Assembly: GCA_944470555.2 (NCBI GenBank)
Contig: OX104134.1
Span: 70,178,678 to 70,242,677 of the forward strand
DNA: 64,000 nt
Source: Heterobilharzia americana
Lineage: Eukaryota > Platyhelminthes > Trematoda > Strigeidida > Schistosomatidae
Reading direction: 5' to 3'
Shown here: in pieces, positions 22,080 through 35,590 of the stretch
Layout: each line of letters begins with the position of its first letter
Numbering within the stretch: the stretch's first letter is position 1
Notes under the pieces: model-generated
Told to the model about the DNA's origin: nothing
Database searches by the model: none
Seen by the model: only the letters and a program-made list of their open reading frames with translations
Made by a program: the position numbers and the translations under genes

Positions 22080-23010
22080 AAAGTAAAAAAAGGAAATTGG
22101 CGTCCCACTTATATTTTGGGCCTCTAGAAGTTTTTCTTCTAATATATTTCATAGAATTTTTCCAGTTTTACTAGTTTCAATCATTCCATTATCAACTAAT
22201 TGTAAAACGTACTCTTGTACACTCTGAAAATATCTTCAAACTATAGTCAGACAAGTTAACAGTAAAACTCTGACAAAATATCACGGTAGATGACAATGAG
22301 CACCTGAGCGCACAACAATATATCATACATCTGTCACCTGCATAGTTAGCTAAGGCCGAATTTTTTCATACTGGCTGAATGATTTTGACACATTTATTTG
22401 ACCTCACAGTCGTTGCAAGGGATTTAGTGAACTAAATTAGTTTGCGTAATTGGATCAATAGAATCTTCTAACCTACAAAGCTTGTTTCTAAGTTAGTTTG
22501 TAGGTTTAATTACTACTTGAATGCCAGCCTTAATGGATATTCTTCGTAAAGCTTCCGATGTGCCTTCTTCGTATGGTAACATAGTAAAGGGTGTGATCTC
22601 TCTCCCTACCATGTACCCATTATTACTACTACCACGTTTATCATTATTAGTAGTAGTATTATTAACATCTGTGTTACTTCTACTACTGCTATTATATTTT
22701 ATGTACTCATCTATGAATTTAGGTGGGTATTTGAAGCGCAAAGTTTCCGTAATGTATTCATTTCCTTGTCTCAAATTCTGTATGCTACTAGTCAGCTTTT
22801 TAACCTTATTACTTAGACATTTGACCAAGCCTAGTTTAATTGAGATAAGATGAGACGATTTGGAGTCTAAGTAAAGATTTGAATGGTAAAGTTTCCTAGA
22901 GATACTGGCCTCTAGACTTCCATCTTGTTTACGGTCTAACTTCCAATTCAACATTTTGATAACAGTAACCACTTTACTTAAGACAATAATTTTCAATACA
23001 GTATGGAATT
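22080..23010 (-). mobile_element. Penelope-like element, RT C-terminus and GIY-YIG remnant
   Basis: A 167-codon minus-strand frame (22996-22493) shows DRKQDGSLEASISRKLYHSN, then a thumb-like basic stretch (LSNKVKKLTSS), and near its end MLPYEEGTSEALRRI and VVIKPTN. The LPY.EG.SE.+RRI motif followed by a KPTN stretch is characteristic of Penelope-like reverse transcriptases. Downstream on the same strand (22440-22390) IPCNDC recalls the start of the GIY-YIG endonuclease domain these elements carry, here with stops. The upstream part with the catalytic YxDD is absent, so it is a 5'-truncated, dead copy. Penelope-like elements are known in schistosomes. Confidence 0.75.
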
Positions 23011-23520
23011 CTCAGTATAATATTTTAATGAATTTATTCATTTATGACAGTCAACCTTTTGTGAATAAGTTATACTGAATCACAGTGACATTTTGCAACT
23101 AAATTGAAGTCGATATTTCGCTAACGGAGTTGTGTTGGAACACTGGTTACACTAAACTGAACGAAAAGCAAAAATCAAACAAAAATGAATGTATTCTTCT
23201 TTATGTTCATGTTTGATTACTTTCGCCACTATTTCGCTACAAAAGTATTTGAGTATGCTAAGCACACCGCTCAAATAATAATCACGAAAGGATTTGCTTA
23301 GAAGCCTTATGCACCAAGAATGTTTCAAATACAGATGTTTAATCCGGTTTCTGTATTGTACAATTCAACCGAGGACTTTGTTACCTAGACAATTAGGGTG
23401 GTTTTGAATCCTATTACATACCGTTTGGTATTCTGTTCTGCACTACTCATTGACAAGAAATAAATCTTGGTATATAAATCCTCATGTTTTCTTCAAACAT
23501 TCGCTTTTCAATACATTTAG

Positions 23521-23907
23521 ATAAAGTATCAGGAAATTATAGGTCAACTGAAATGTGATATCACCAAACTGAATGATGACATCAAAGAGTTAAAAGGTGT
23601 TTATGAATCCAAAGAAAATCACTTATTAACAACCATAACAAAATTACAGGAACAACAAGAAATAATACATAACACTTCTGTAAATGATAACGCATTAAAT
23701 TCAATCCAAGCAAATTTTGTAAATGAAATGAATCCATTAGTCGAGTTAATTAGTGAGAAATTATCAAATCAAATCACCCAATGGAGACAACAACAAATAC
23801 AAGAAGCGGTTACATTTGCAAAACAAGAGGAGGTGAATCGTTTAGAAAGTGAATTCAAACAAAAAGAAAGTGTAATACGTAATGAGTTATTATTAAAGAT
23901 AGAAGAT
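23521..23907 (+). CDS. CEP112: CEP112-like gene, long coiled-coil exon
   Basis: The largest coiled-coil exon: 129 codons, phase 0, from ACATTTAG to GAT|GTAAGC. It begins IKYQEIIGQLKCDITKLNDD and includes a VNEMNPLVELISEKLSNQI stretch, a Gln-rich WRQQQIQEA segment and ends LLLKIED. Gln/Lys/Glu dominate, with one Trp and one Pro. It matches the CEP112 rod region with Q..EE.KRQVE..SE.. repeats. Confidence 0.85.
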
Positions 23908-26073
23908 GTAAGCTGAATATTTACTTGTGTGCAATAAGTTTTTTTCTCACTTAAAACAGCTAATGACCCTCATAAATTTCAATAAAAGAATATGTCGTTT
24001 ATTTGAGAAGTGTGATACATTAGCACAATAAACTTACTTGTCATGCATACTTACATGAATGATTACAAAAGATAAATGGATTGAAAAAATAATCGCCATC
24101 ATAAAGGGTCAAACTGTAGAGTTCAAATGATAGATGAAAAGAGAATATATTACACTAATCGCCTTTGATATTAAATTAAGTTACCAAAGGATGTTGAATG
24201 CAACAAAAAAGTAGTTTTTGAATATATGAAAAAATTCTGTATACCTACAGCTGCAAAAAGAACTAAATATATGTCTTCATTTCGTTTTGTAAATAGGTTT
24301 GAAAGATAGATACATACAATCCAACCTTGTTACCCGTTTCAATGATATATTCAGTTTTAGATTAAGTTGGACATTTATTGTCTAGGTTAATGGGATCATT
24401 CGCTTTGATTTTTGATTGCAGTCATTTTGGAATAAGCTTGCTTGCCCTTGCTTCAGCAGAACCCTTGATAACTCAGTTTAGATGCCAAGAGTAATTAATA
24501 TACTATCTACTATCCCCCTTAACTAACAGTTTTATCCTTTATTATGTCGATTACTTGTTAAGCCCGTTTATCCTCTGTTATTAAGCATGCAAGTTTGTAT
24601 GATAAGTAAGTTTGTGACCAGATTGTTCAAAATCTATTGCGCTTATACATCACACGATTCCAGATAAATTTTTTCAACTTAGTGGTGTTTTGAACTTGAT
24701 GATACCGTCACATACATAATTTCAGTACAAATATATAACAATCAGTTTCTGAGGGAATTTTTGATTGTTTACTTGAGAAAAACTTCAGAATGCGCTGTCT
24801 CGTGCTTTTTTCCAGACGCATAATACAGTCAGTGAAAACAGATTATATACTGAAGAAATTCAGCCACCTTAAAAATTATTACTTTCCCCGTTGTGTATTT
24901 AGCTAACTGTGAGAGAAGTGTTCACATCAAAAGTTGAATTTCAGATAAGGGGATGAAATACAATCTTCTCTTAGATGGTAATAACATACATTGAGCATAC
25001 GCATTCATCTTTTTTTTTAATAAAAATAACGGGAAGGGATGCACATGAAAATACGTTTTGGTTTTAGTGACTTGCTCATTTTCATAGCGTTAGATATTTC
25101 AAACAATTTCTAATTATTGAAAATGTTTACGAATGAAATAAGAAGATTAGTGAAATTAATGACCGAAGCCTGCATCATTCAGCATTTAAATCAGTAACGG
25201 CATCACTGAGTTGACTGGATTCAAAGTACTATTTCATGACGGTTTCGATGGATTCGTTAATCAGTTACCTACTATACAGTCCATGTCGATCAAGCCTTTC
25301 AAATCAGGTAGCCAGATTCAATTGAACTATGGTCTAAGAATTGAATTTTTCTGAAGACGCCGTGCTAAGCAAGAGAAACAGCCATAAGGCGCCAACATAA
25401 TTCTGATGTGACTAGCGAACTATCTAGACCAGTGGGGTTCCTCTCTAACTACTTTTTTTCAGCAGCATAAATCATAAATTTCCCACAGTTGTAAACCATA
25501 CATATGGAAATAAAATAAGCTATAAGTAAATAGATATTTAAACTGGAACACTGCATACGAATCAGTGAACAAAAACTCAGAAGATCAGTATAAAGAATAC
25601 AAATAGGAGTAGGCATCCATCATAAACTCATTGGGACTGAGTCAATGTATAATGAAAAAGATGAGCTAACATACACTGACTGATTATTGGGGAAAAAAAC
25701 TGTCAGTACTATTTAGTCTGTAGCTAAATCCAACATGATAGCATTTTCCCAAAATAAAAGGTTTAGTTTGTTAATAATAATTGAGTAAGTCAACTAAGCA
25801 TGAAGAAAGTCAAGAATGAATGATTTATTAAAAACAGGCTAAATCAGCTAGCTAAACCGATTTAACCAATTGATCAGCATGACAAAAGACACCTCAAATG
25901 ATCCAAATATACAAATTCAACTAATCAGCGGGTAGTTGGTGAAACAATTAATATCCGTCAGTTGCGTAGAGGTTGCGCTGTTATAGCTCAGATTCAAATA
26001 TCTTTTTTAAGGAAAAAGTATTTTTTTTTTCAAGTTTTTGGTAGTTACATCTTATTTTATGTTTTATATTTAG
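23908..26073 (+). other. Intron, no recognised feature
   Basis: AT-rich intron of about 2.2 kb. No transposon coding motif was seen. Confidence 0.4.
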
Positions 26074-26367
26074 GTTCGAAATGAAAAGAATCGAATGATT
26101 GAAACACTTACTAGAGCATTAGAAGGCTCAAAATTAGAGGTAGTGAAACTTCAAGCTGAACTTAAAGAAACTAGACGTATTGCCCTTAAAGAAGTTGATC
26201 TAAGACGTGAACAGTTATCAGAAATTAGTTTAGCTCGAGAAGCAGAACGTAAGGAATTAATTGCAGAACATGAACGTGCTATGAGTGAAGAACAACGTAA
26301 AAGTCAAGATAGTATAAAGCAGCTGAAACAGAAACATGCTGATGAATTGAAGTCAGTATCTTCGCAG
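26074..26367 (+). CDS. CEP112: CEP112-like gene, coiled-coil exon
   Basis: Ninety-eight codons, phase 0, from ATATTTAG to CAG|GTGATT. The middle, RRIALKEVDLRREQLSEISL, then AREAERKELIAEHERAMSEE, matches the CEP112 stretch R+QQLVELGLLREEE+..A..EHE..V closely in spacing. The end is a Lys/Gln helix (IKQLKQKHADELKS). With the 10458 exon this is the best family match. Confidence 0.88.
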
Positions 26368-27060
26368 GTGATTAGTTTTTTAACATATTTATTAATCAGT
26401 ACACTGCACAGAAATTATATTTTTCTTATCTAGAACTTCGATTAAAGTGAAGAGCGATCAAATATAATGAGTAAAATAAGTTATCTTGATCCAAAATACG
26501 ATACAAGCTTGTGTGCCACCATCGTTACATTTTAAAGTGATTTGTTTGTTTCATACTCAACCAAGGTAGAATAAATTACTCAAATGAAGTTGAGTTTTCT
26601 AAACAGTATCGTTTCGGTGGTAAAACTCAGCATTACACCAAGCAACATCGCAGGCTTTACTGATCTCCTTCATTGTGGAAAATATATCTTTCTGTAGCAT
26701 ACTTTTTCCTTGCTGATTGCTTTTTCTTTGACATAAAAAGCAACATCAGGAACGTCGTTTTAATGGACGAAATTTGAACTTTGCACACACTATTTCTAAT
26801 ATCTTATGTTCATCAGTCGGGTTCATCTACACGTCTGGAATGATTTAGACTTCCCCAATGGAGAACTCATTTTTCCAGTAATATACGTGCGGCACTGGGA
26901 TCCTGAAATAAGTGAAACATTTGTGAATAGTGGGCAATCTTCAGGAAATGTCCAATAATTAGGGTTAGTAGTTTTATAAGAAAGGAGGGAAGCTTTATTG
27001 TGACTACTAAATAGAATTCAGTCTAACTTTTGAGATATTTGGGGCCCTGATCACACAACG
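26368..27060 (+). other. Intron, no recognised feature
   Basis: AT-rich sequence leading into the RTE-like fragment. No motif recognised. Confidence 0.35.
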
Positions 27061-27765
27061 CCTAACTGGAGCTCGAGAGTAACCAAATGGAGAAAAGTAA
27101 GCAAGTTATAGACTTAGATGAGGGCGTATCGGTTAGACCTTCATTCTTCGAAAGGTCGTGCAACACAGGAACACTTATTAGCACCCAACACGTCATATTT
27201 TTTGACCTAAATGCGGCATTCGACTCTATCGACCGAGAGGTGTTGTGACAGTGTTAAACTGTGAAGGGATTCGCTAACAACTATGTTGTGCTGATAAAGG
27301 TTATCCAACCGAAATCATTTATTCGTGTAAGGGATAACGGAGAGTTTTCATCGGAAGTGAAACATTAAGTGGTGTTCATACAGATGCCTACTATCACGAT
27401 TTTTATATAACTTAGCTATATATCTGACGATTGATAAAGCCTGAAATATTTCTTACTTCTCAAGGATTGATTTAACCCAAGGAATACACGTGGCTGAGTT
27501 GAAGTGGATGGACGAAGTAGTTCTGTCAGATTAAGAAGCTGAACAAACAGTTTGTGCAAAAGTCTGAGTGTGTTCGACATGTATTTTCAATCTATAAAAA
27601 GTAAGATTGTAATTCATGACAGATATTCAGCTAACACTTGCTTAAGAATAGTCAATGAAGTGCTGAAACGTTTTGATCACTTCACTTACATGGATAGTTA
27701 CATCACCCGAATGAGTTGGCAGGTGATACGCGACCAGTAACTGAAACCTTCAAGTAGTAGTAGAG
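27060..27765 (+). mobile_element. RTE-like LINE, reverse transcriptase fragment
   Basis: Sense-strand remnant with FFDLNAAFDSIDREVL near 27200 (catalytic motif A) and KGFANNYVVLIKV after it. A VLKRFDHFTYMDSYI stretch follows near 27670, where the family has VDHFTYL. The YADD region is lost. It stops where the next element's 5' end begins. Confidence 0.7.
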
Positions 27766-30660
27766 CTTGCATATCATGATGACCCAGCAGGCTGCGCTGA
27801 TGGAACGCTTGTCCTCTTGAGGTCCTACTATACAAGAGAGTTCTGTTAGACAGTGATAGGACAAAATATAGTTGCCGTTGTAGTGTGCATTGCTACGCTG
27901 CGACGGGGATCCGAGGGGGAAGTTGTACTGCTAGCTGAACGGAGTTTGAGAGCAGTAAGGTTTCCAGCAGACGACCAGCAGTCCATACTGATACTAAATT
28001 ATCTATAAGGACAGTGGTGTTAGGGAAGATCGGCCCTAGAAGTGGCACAGTCCCCCCTTACCCCCTGGCATACCGGTACAAGGAATATGGGTTCATAGTT
28101 GGACTTGCAAAAAGCAGACTAAGCTGTCGAGTTTTTAAAAAAGGCTGTCACAGACCCCAAACAGATATCACTTAGGCTCTGTGGTTACGCACTAGCTCTT
28201 GTTTTTCAGGTAAATCAGGACAAAAGAGCCTTCCACGGTGTCAGCACTCAAGTGAGCTTATATTATTATTATTATCAACCTTCAACAACTTTACGCCCCA
28301 ATCTTTCTTTATGTCTCTCGATCAAGATTCTTATTTCATCTTTTATCTATCTAACTCTTGATAACTGTCTGAGTTCACCGAACAGCATCCCTGGACTCTC
28401 TTCAAACTGCAGATTGAATCTTTCAACATCAGTATCTTCCATCAAACCGACCGACATGCTTCGCTAGCCAAAACTCTGACCTCTCAGGCCATGGATACGT
28501 GCTGTGTCTACGAGAGACGCACACAGGACTTAAATGTAGATATTCACCTACTTAGTGTGATGAGTTCACAAAATTCGCCCTTCGAGTTTCTGAAGGTTAC
28601 ATGGCTAGTTAACGCTGTCTTGCAGTTGTATGTATGGCGTTGTGATAAGGCAGAAAGTGCCCTTCTCGACAAGATCCTAGTTGACAGTTTCCTGAACACT
28701 TCTTGGCTGAATGGTGTGAGGAGGATTACGACGAATAGGGAAACTTGCCGTTGTCTTATTGTAATCTCTGTTTACGCACACACTGATTGAATTTTGGATG
28801 AGATTTGCCGAAAACTGTATAGCCTCTTACTGAAAGCCAGACATTCAGGTGTGATCTTGTAGCAGGTGATTTCAATGCGCAGGCGGGTAGACTAATTCAA
28901 ACAGAAAGGCACGTAGGTGGAATCCCAGCCAAACGAACGGATAGCAGAGAACCCCTGTTACAGTTGTACTCAGACAGCCACCTATATCTGACCAGCACTA
29001 ACTTCAGACATAAAGATAAACAGTGTCTGTCGTGGTGTCCACCCACGACAATTCAGAGGTGGATACAGATAGGCCGTATTACCACCAGTTGTCTCTGGAG
29101 AGCTTCGGTGGAAGACCGCCGCTTCTTCTGGAGCACACGTTTGAATAGCGATCATGCGCTGGTTAGGGCACGCATATATCTGCGCCTAAATGGACCCCAG
29201 GAAAACGACAGTAGCAAAGTCACAGAGAATACTGTTTAAAATTAAAGGTCGTTTCAGCATGAAACTAGCTAGTTATCGACAGAGTACGACATCATTTACC
29301 CAGAAGAAATTCGGCGTCATCTCTAGAAATAGCTTTCAAGACTGTAGCTGACTCTTAAAGAATAGTTAAAAAGAATCAGTGGATCTCAGTGGCTTCTGAC
29401 TAATGGTTGCACGTGAACGTATCCCTATAGTCTGCAGGCACAGTCGGGAAGTCTATGTAGTGACCGTGAACAGTGGTAAAGAGTGAAGGCTAAAAGGATG
29501 GAAAAGGTAAAGGCGATAGGTAACAACAGAAAAATATTTATACTTATTACGGAAACTTGGTTGAGGTCAGTCGTTAGTGAGATTGCAACGCAGATGGATG
29601 GGTCTTTGATTCACTGGCAGGAGCGACGAATGGAACGATAGGGGTGACATTTCGAGGAACAGCTCAATTGGAATTCAGGTAATATTATATTGCCCGCAAT
29701 TTAGCCGAATGGAACATTGAAATAGGGCCTACAATACTTGTGGAAGTTTAGAAAGCCGCAATTATTTGAAACAAGGAAGGAAAGCAAAGACAGACAGACC
29801 ACTTCCGAAGGTATTTAACGACGGTGGTTACGAAGTATTGAGCAGGTTGGCCGAAGTGCTAGCTGGTCTATGACAATCAGATATAATCCCCTAAGGCTGT
29901 TCTCAGACACTGATTGACTGTCTTCAAGAAAGGTGAGAAATCCTCTTGTGATAACAACAAGAGAATCAGCCCGACGAACATATATAGTGTCTGAGACTCT
30001 CAGCTTTATAATTATCAGTTATCTCTCTTTGAAACAAACCCGAGAAAATCAGGTATATTTCAGACCAGGCCGTGGATGCAACGACTGACCAGATAAAAAC
30101 TGTGCACCAGGTTCATGAACATAGGTACATTATCCAACGGCCAATACTAGGTCGACCTCAAGGTGTCATCTTACTCAGTTGAACAAGAGGTCTTATGGCA
30201 CTTTTTCTCATTGGAAGAAGTGTCAAGTAGGTACACCACTCTATTGAAGGCTCTGTACTCGAACACTAGGCAAAGCAGGCAAGTTAGTCAATGAAGTTGT
30301 GAACCTCAGCCGACTGAGGTGGTTTGAACACATGAGCGCATGCCAAACGTCTTCCCACGTCAGTGTGCAACTGAAAACAAAGGTAAGATTTGGTGGAAAG
30401 AATAGGAAGAGTGGCCAAACGAAGAAATGATGTCAGTCGATGAAGCCTATGACGACTGATCTTAATCGTATGGGGAAATGAAGGCTGGTGCTGAGATGCA
30501 TCCCTCAAGATGTTACGAATCAATGGTTGGAGAGTCTTGTTGATATGGTTCAGAATTGACGACAGTGATGTAGATATATAAACACTCTTCTTCATCTTCG
30601 TAGTTTTGGATATCTTCATTGACCATCCATCTATCCTCTCCCGTCTTTCACACATTTGTG
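27766..30660 (+). mobile_element. RTE-like LINE, decayed, internal deletion
   Basis: The 5' end (CTTGCATATCATGATGACCC) matches the 5' end of the element at 37.6-41.35 kb. Endonuclease remnants follow: NVDIHLLSV near 28530, then AGDFNAQAGRLIQTE near 28860 and an LNSDHALVRARIYLRLNGPQ end near 29200. An RT start (FKKGEKSSCDNN near 29930, TTLLKALYSNT near 30240) is fused directly to the C-terminal region (VNEVVNLSRLRWFEHM near 30280), so the RT core with its YADD is deleted. NQWLESLVDM lies near 30510. Many stops; not functional. Confidence 0.75.
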
Positions 30661-31691
30661 AATAATATAGTGTAATTCATTTTCTACCCACCTTGTTCTT
30701 GGAAACTGATGTAGAATCCGAGAACTCTAAGTGGTGCATTGAGTCGTCTGTTTTTCATGAAGATGAATACACTTACGCATCTGTATTGGCTAGTAAACAT
30801 TATCATGGTGACCTGGAGTAAAATATTATGTTATCTACACAAGGAAGTTTCATCCATTAGAAATGAAATTTGAGAGAGGATTTGCATCGAACATTTTTCT
30901 TCATTTTAGTAGTACCAGGAGAAAAGTTAAACAATGACAAGTGCCATATAAGTACTTTTGTAAACGAAAGTTTTGAAAAGTTTCAAGCTACTGGCTTTCT
31001 GTCTTATTTAGCCTGACTTTTCGCTACATTTTCCTGGTTTTGAAAATAATTCCGTTTTGTCAGAATTAAATAGGTAAGTGAGGTATCCATTGAACCAACT
31101 GTTTTAAAATTATGCCACATAACTGCGTAAATGAGCCTATTAAATACCTGAAATGAAGCAGAAAAAATGATTTATAATTTTTTTTTTATTTGCTACGTAA
31201 TCTTCTCTGGGGTTTTTTCTCCATGTTTATATACTTAATGTATTCAAGATATAAATTAGAAATCATAGTAGAGTTCAATTCCTGTACTTTTCGTACTCGT
31301 TGAATATTTCTAAACTCATTGATTTTCAAAATCTTTTAAACGTTCACTCGACATTCTATAGATGGAGCACATGATTTGACTGAAACACTCCAAGTAACTA
31401 TTATTTTTTAAAGCTGGTCACAGTGAATGAGACTTTATGAATTTTAAATAAATTCATTTTATTTTGAAGAAAAATGATGATATGGATTTGCCAAAACGTA
31501 CAAATTTAACGAAGTGCATGAAAGTTTATTTATTTTTCGTTTTAGCTTATCTGGAAAAAATAACTTAATGGAGTAGACACCTTTATCAGCATATTATCAT
31601 TAATAGATGTTATAAATTCTTAATGATTCACTCTAAAGCTACTTTTATCTTAGACTGCTATTATCACTTTTTATTTTGAAAAAATATAAAG
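30661..31691 (+). other. Intron, no recognised feature
   Basis: AT-rich, no recognised coding remnant. Confidence 0.4.
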
Positions 31692-31754
31692 GCTGATGAA
31701 AAGTTGATTGAAATGGAAAAAGAATACAAAAATCGATTCAAAGAAGCAAATAAG
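31692..31754 (+). CDS. CEP112: CEP112-like gene, 21-codon exon
   Basis: A short exon, ADEKLIEMEKEYKNRFKEAN plus Lys, from ATATAAAG to AAG|GTTTGT, phase 0 on both sides. It matches the CEP112 stretch with K..IEKEY..+L, which directly follows the segment encoded by the 26074 exon. That agreement supports it despite the weak acceptor. Confidence 0.78.
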
Positions 31755-32879
31755 GTTTGTGAGTTTCATGATAAGTGTAATCCTTTTAGAAATCTGAAGG
31801 AAATATGTGTATTTTTAAAAAAAGTGCTCATAATACAGGCACACTTCCAATGGCTTAAAAATTATTATCAGAAAGCTAGTAGTATTAGTATTTATTGTAA
31901 ACATACAAACATTATAGAGTAACTTAGATAATTAGTTTTGCTTCACATGAATACCGTTAAATAGAATTTAATCTGATTGTATGGGGTATAGACGAGAAGA
32001 CTTATTTTTTAAACTAAATGGGCTCACAAATGAGTGAACCCATCGGTTTACATGCTTACTTTAACCTGTTGATTTTTTTTCTGTTGGCTACCACTTATTA
32101 CTGAGTTTTTACGGACTGACAAGCACCATAAACAGTAGATCTACCTATACTGAACTGCGGTCTATTCCTAAACACGTCAAGTCAACATAGACCGCATCAT
32201 GAAGAAACGTAAATGTGAAAATAATGTGATCAAAGTCTTTGAAAATCATAAGATAAAAAGAACAGGATTTCCATCAATAACAAGATGTGATGTCATGATT
32301 TAGATGAATATGAGGTATCGTCGCACCTATGCCACCATGACTGGTTTTGAATCACATCTCTTAGTTTCAATTATTGGTTATAGTTAATTTCAATGATTGT
32401 AAAACCAATTAAAAGAAATCCACTCATTTACCATTTCATGGTCTATTTTTTAAGTGACGGTCCTTTCAACCATATTCCAGTATCATCATAACATGATTCG
32501 CATTACAGATCATAACTCTCCATCAAAACTTTACGGAATTCAAATTTCATCAGCGATAAACTGTCAAATATTCACTAAGTGGTATCAATATCATTGTGTT
32601 GTCGACTGGTCTCAATTGATTGAAATTATCTTCAAAATATTCAACTTCATAAACTATTAACTGAATACCTGTTCGACTCATCTTAATTCACTGAACATCA
32701 TAAATTAAATAAAACTGGAATACACTAGAGTGTGACCAGTTAAATAAACCATGATAATGCTATCACTTTAAGTAGCCTCACTTTAGTAAAACAGTATGTC
32801 ATGTATTTTTATATGTTTTATAACCTTAAACTTAATTCAATTGTACGCACAAATTATTCTTTCTTTCTCTCATTAAAAG
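31755..32879 (+). other. Intron, no recognised feature
   Basis: AT-rich, ending in a TTCTTTCTCTCATTAAAAG acceptor. Confidence 0.4.
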
Positions 32880-33029
32880 CGGCTGAATGAGAGTCAGGGA
32901 AAGATAAATGAATTAGATATTGTATTGCAAGGAGCTTTACAAGAAAGAAAACATATACAAGAAGCTTTGTCCCAATCTCATCAAACTGAAATTGAACAGA
33001 TCAAATATAAACAACAACAAGAAATACTG
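32880..33029 (+). CDS. CEP112: CEP112-like gene, last exon seen in the window
   Basis: Fifty codons, phase 0, ending CTG|GTGAGT, a consensus donor. The product starts RLNESQGKINELDIVLQGAL, then a QERKHIQEALSQSHQTEIEQ helix. It matches the CEP112 segment I.ELQ..I..L...... near the C-terminus. CEP112 has roughly 100 further residues after this point. No matching exon was found downstream, so the next exon is likely beyond 64 kb or lost among repeats. Confidence 0.82.
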
Positions 33030-34380
33030 GTGAGTGGTTATAATGTGATGCCCTATAGGAATATCATAGATTTCTATTGCTTTACATAAGGTAAATCATA
33101 AAAGTGGAAAAAGTGCGTGGATAACAATTGGGTTAAGAAGGTGTTTTTCTGGTAACCAAATTAATTATAAGAGCATTGAAGAGGATTTGCAACTGAAATA
33201 TTGCCGCTGACTTCGTACTCCTAAATTAAGTGGACACAGATGATACACTGTCATGTTTCATTCAATAAGAAATACTGGCTGAGAGATGACTAGCAATGAC
33301 CGAACAGCTTAACACATACCGTATAAAAACTCATCTTTAAACCAATAGTTTCTATAAGTGAAAAGTTTCCTTGTAACTACTTATACTTCGAAAACTGTAT
33401 GATGATATGAATATGGCTTTAGATAGATGAAACATACTTGTATGTTCATAATAGTCAAGTCAGAATAGTCGATTGCAACTACTGGTTAAACTGATGGTAA
33501 AGAAAATACTGCAACTTTTTTCCTCAAAAATTATGATTCGAACACTCGGAAAATCTGACGGTAATGATGAGTTTCATGGATCGAATGTATCTAATAGCTA
33601 GTGATTCTGGTTATTTTAGAGGATAAAATGTGATATCAAGATTAGATGCGGAAACGCTACTGTAAACCAAAGGAAACCTGCAGATAAACTGTATTTCAGA
33701 TGCAAACTTCAGTTACCAGGACAATGAGAAACATGAATGAATCATTGAACTCATTTTAAGATGCAAGAACTAAGAATTTATAAACCAGAATTAAATTTAT
33801 GGATAAGTAAGTGTTTAAGCTGAAGTTATTAAACGTAGTCAAAGGGATATCTTACAAAATGAGAAATACGGAAATTAATTACATTTAAGGCGATAGGGAG
33901 AAAGGGGGAATGAACTTAATCATTTACAATGAAAATGCTAACTGAAACAGAATAAGGGAGATTTACAAATTAGTCAACTATGAGTGTAGTAAGCAAAATT
34001 AGGGTTTAACCCCGGGGTGAAGTAGTGTTCACACATTGATTCCCAACCGAGGAAAATTTCTCATAGAGTTTGAAAGTAACTTGCAGTCTAGTCTAACAAA
34101 AGAATCTACGTAACTATTAACTCTTCTATCTTGGTAGCATCTAGACAACAGATACAGTTACGCATTTACAGACTTTTCACCAACTATTTCTAGCAAAATA
34201 AAATTTACTTATGTCGGTGAAAACTTATTACAGTGTGCAATGAATCAATGTGTAATGAATATTTACGCTGATTTATTCCACACTACACAAAACCTTAATC
34301 CATGCGATCAACAACTACTTATTATAGACTGACGAATATATAGAAATACAAACAAAACTAAAACTTGCGTGTAAACGAAG
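33030..34380 (+). other. Start of a very long intron, no recognised feature
   Basis: AT-rich sequence between the last exon and the transposon-filled half. No coding signal noted. Confidence 0.4.
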
Positions 34381-34384
34381 TTAA

Positions 34385-35590
34385 ATAGGAAGAGTGACAG
34401 AAGACATTCCTGGCGAACTCCACTAGTTGTCGACTACTCTTCAAAAACCCTTGCGCACCTGCATCAGTTCGAGTAGAGAGCTTTGGTTGGTGTAATATGC
34501 TTGTGTCATACTCCCTTCACAGTCAGACGCTGCTACAACACCGCACAGTCGACTGAGTCGAATGCCGCTTTCAGGCCTGCGTTCCAGAACCTGCTGCGAA
34601 GTGGAAATATGATCGATCCATCCTTATCCAGCTGTCTGAAACCTGTCTGCTTTTCTCGAGTTCGTTCTTCTTGAGCTCCAGTTAGGCGTTATGTATCTAT
34701 GGCCCCTAGGATCTTGGACACAATATTAGTCAAACCAATTCCCTTATGACTGTCACAAGAAGGTTACTCCCCCTTCTAATAGACTGCAATAATCAATGAA
34801 GTAGACCAGTCTGACGGCACTACCTCTGATTTCCATACACTACCTAGTACCTCCATCACCCTTGTAAGCAATTTCCTACCTTCATCCTTGAAAACTTCAG
34901 GTGGCAAACTGTTAGATCGCAATCCTTTGCATCATTTCAGGTTAGACACAACTTTGTCAACTTGAAGGAGAGCTGGAGGACCGACATCTACATCTCATTC
35001 AGGTTGAGCAAGTGAAATGATGCTGATGGCCAGTTGAATTACGCTCTAAAACCTTCTTCCCAACGTTCTAGTCTCCTCTCCTGGGAAGTTATCAAGGTCT
35101 CATCCATTTTGGTGATCGTTTCACGCACCGTCATCGTCTTCTTGAAGCTTTTCCTAATAACCCTAAGGAGTTGTCAAGTTTTACCCAAAGTTAATACTTA
35201 CTCCATCTCTCGCTCACGTCATGCTCCACTGCTCGTGATCGAAGCGAAGACTCTTGTTCAGTTCACGTTAGAGTTTCTTTCCTTCTTTACCGTGGTCAGA
35301 TTCACCTGGACTCACTCTTCTTGCATCAGTCAGTTCGAATGACATGGAAATCTAATGATGTTTACTAACCTTCGGGTGTAAGTCACCAACTGTCTACCGC
35401 TGTTTTTACAGCAGACTTAATGACATGCCAGCTTTCTACAGGATGAGGATTGATATCATGTTCAGATAACCGCTTAGCTACCTCATATCCAAATGCATAC
35501 TTGGAGTCCTTATCTTCCTATCAAGCACAGATGAGCCTCATTGCCTCTTGTTTCCTGTAGCTAATGAAGCGCAGATATACACGAGCCTGT
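34385..35590 (-). mobile_element. RTE-like LINE, 3'-truncated, decayed
   Basis: The minus strand from 35590 down shows IYLRFISYRKQEAMR (end of the endonuclease region), a linker, then degenerate RT-start stretches (CDSHKGIGLTNIVSKILGA near 34740). It stops before the catalytic core. Its upper end meets the 3' tail of the next copy, which appears to have inserted here. Confidence 0.6.

Noticed and set aside
22521..22853. 110-codon hydrophobic plus frame that looks like a membrane protein
   Set aside because: It is the mirror of the Penelope-like frame on the minus strand; the Leu runs come from antisense of Asn/Ser-rich codons.
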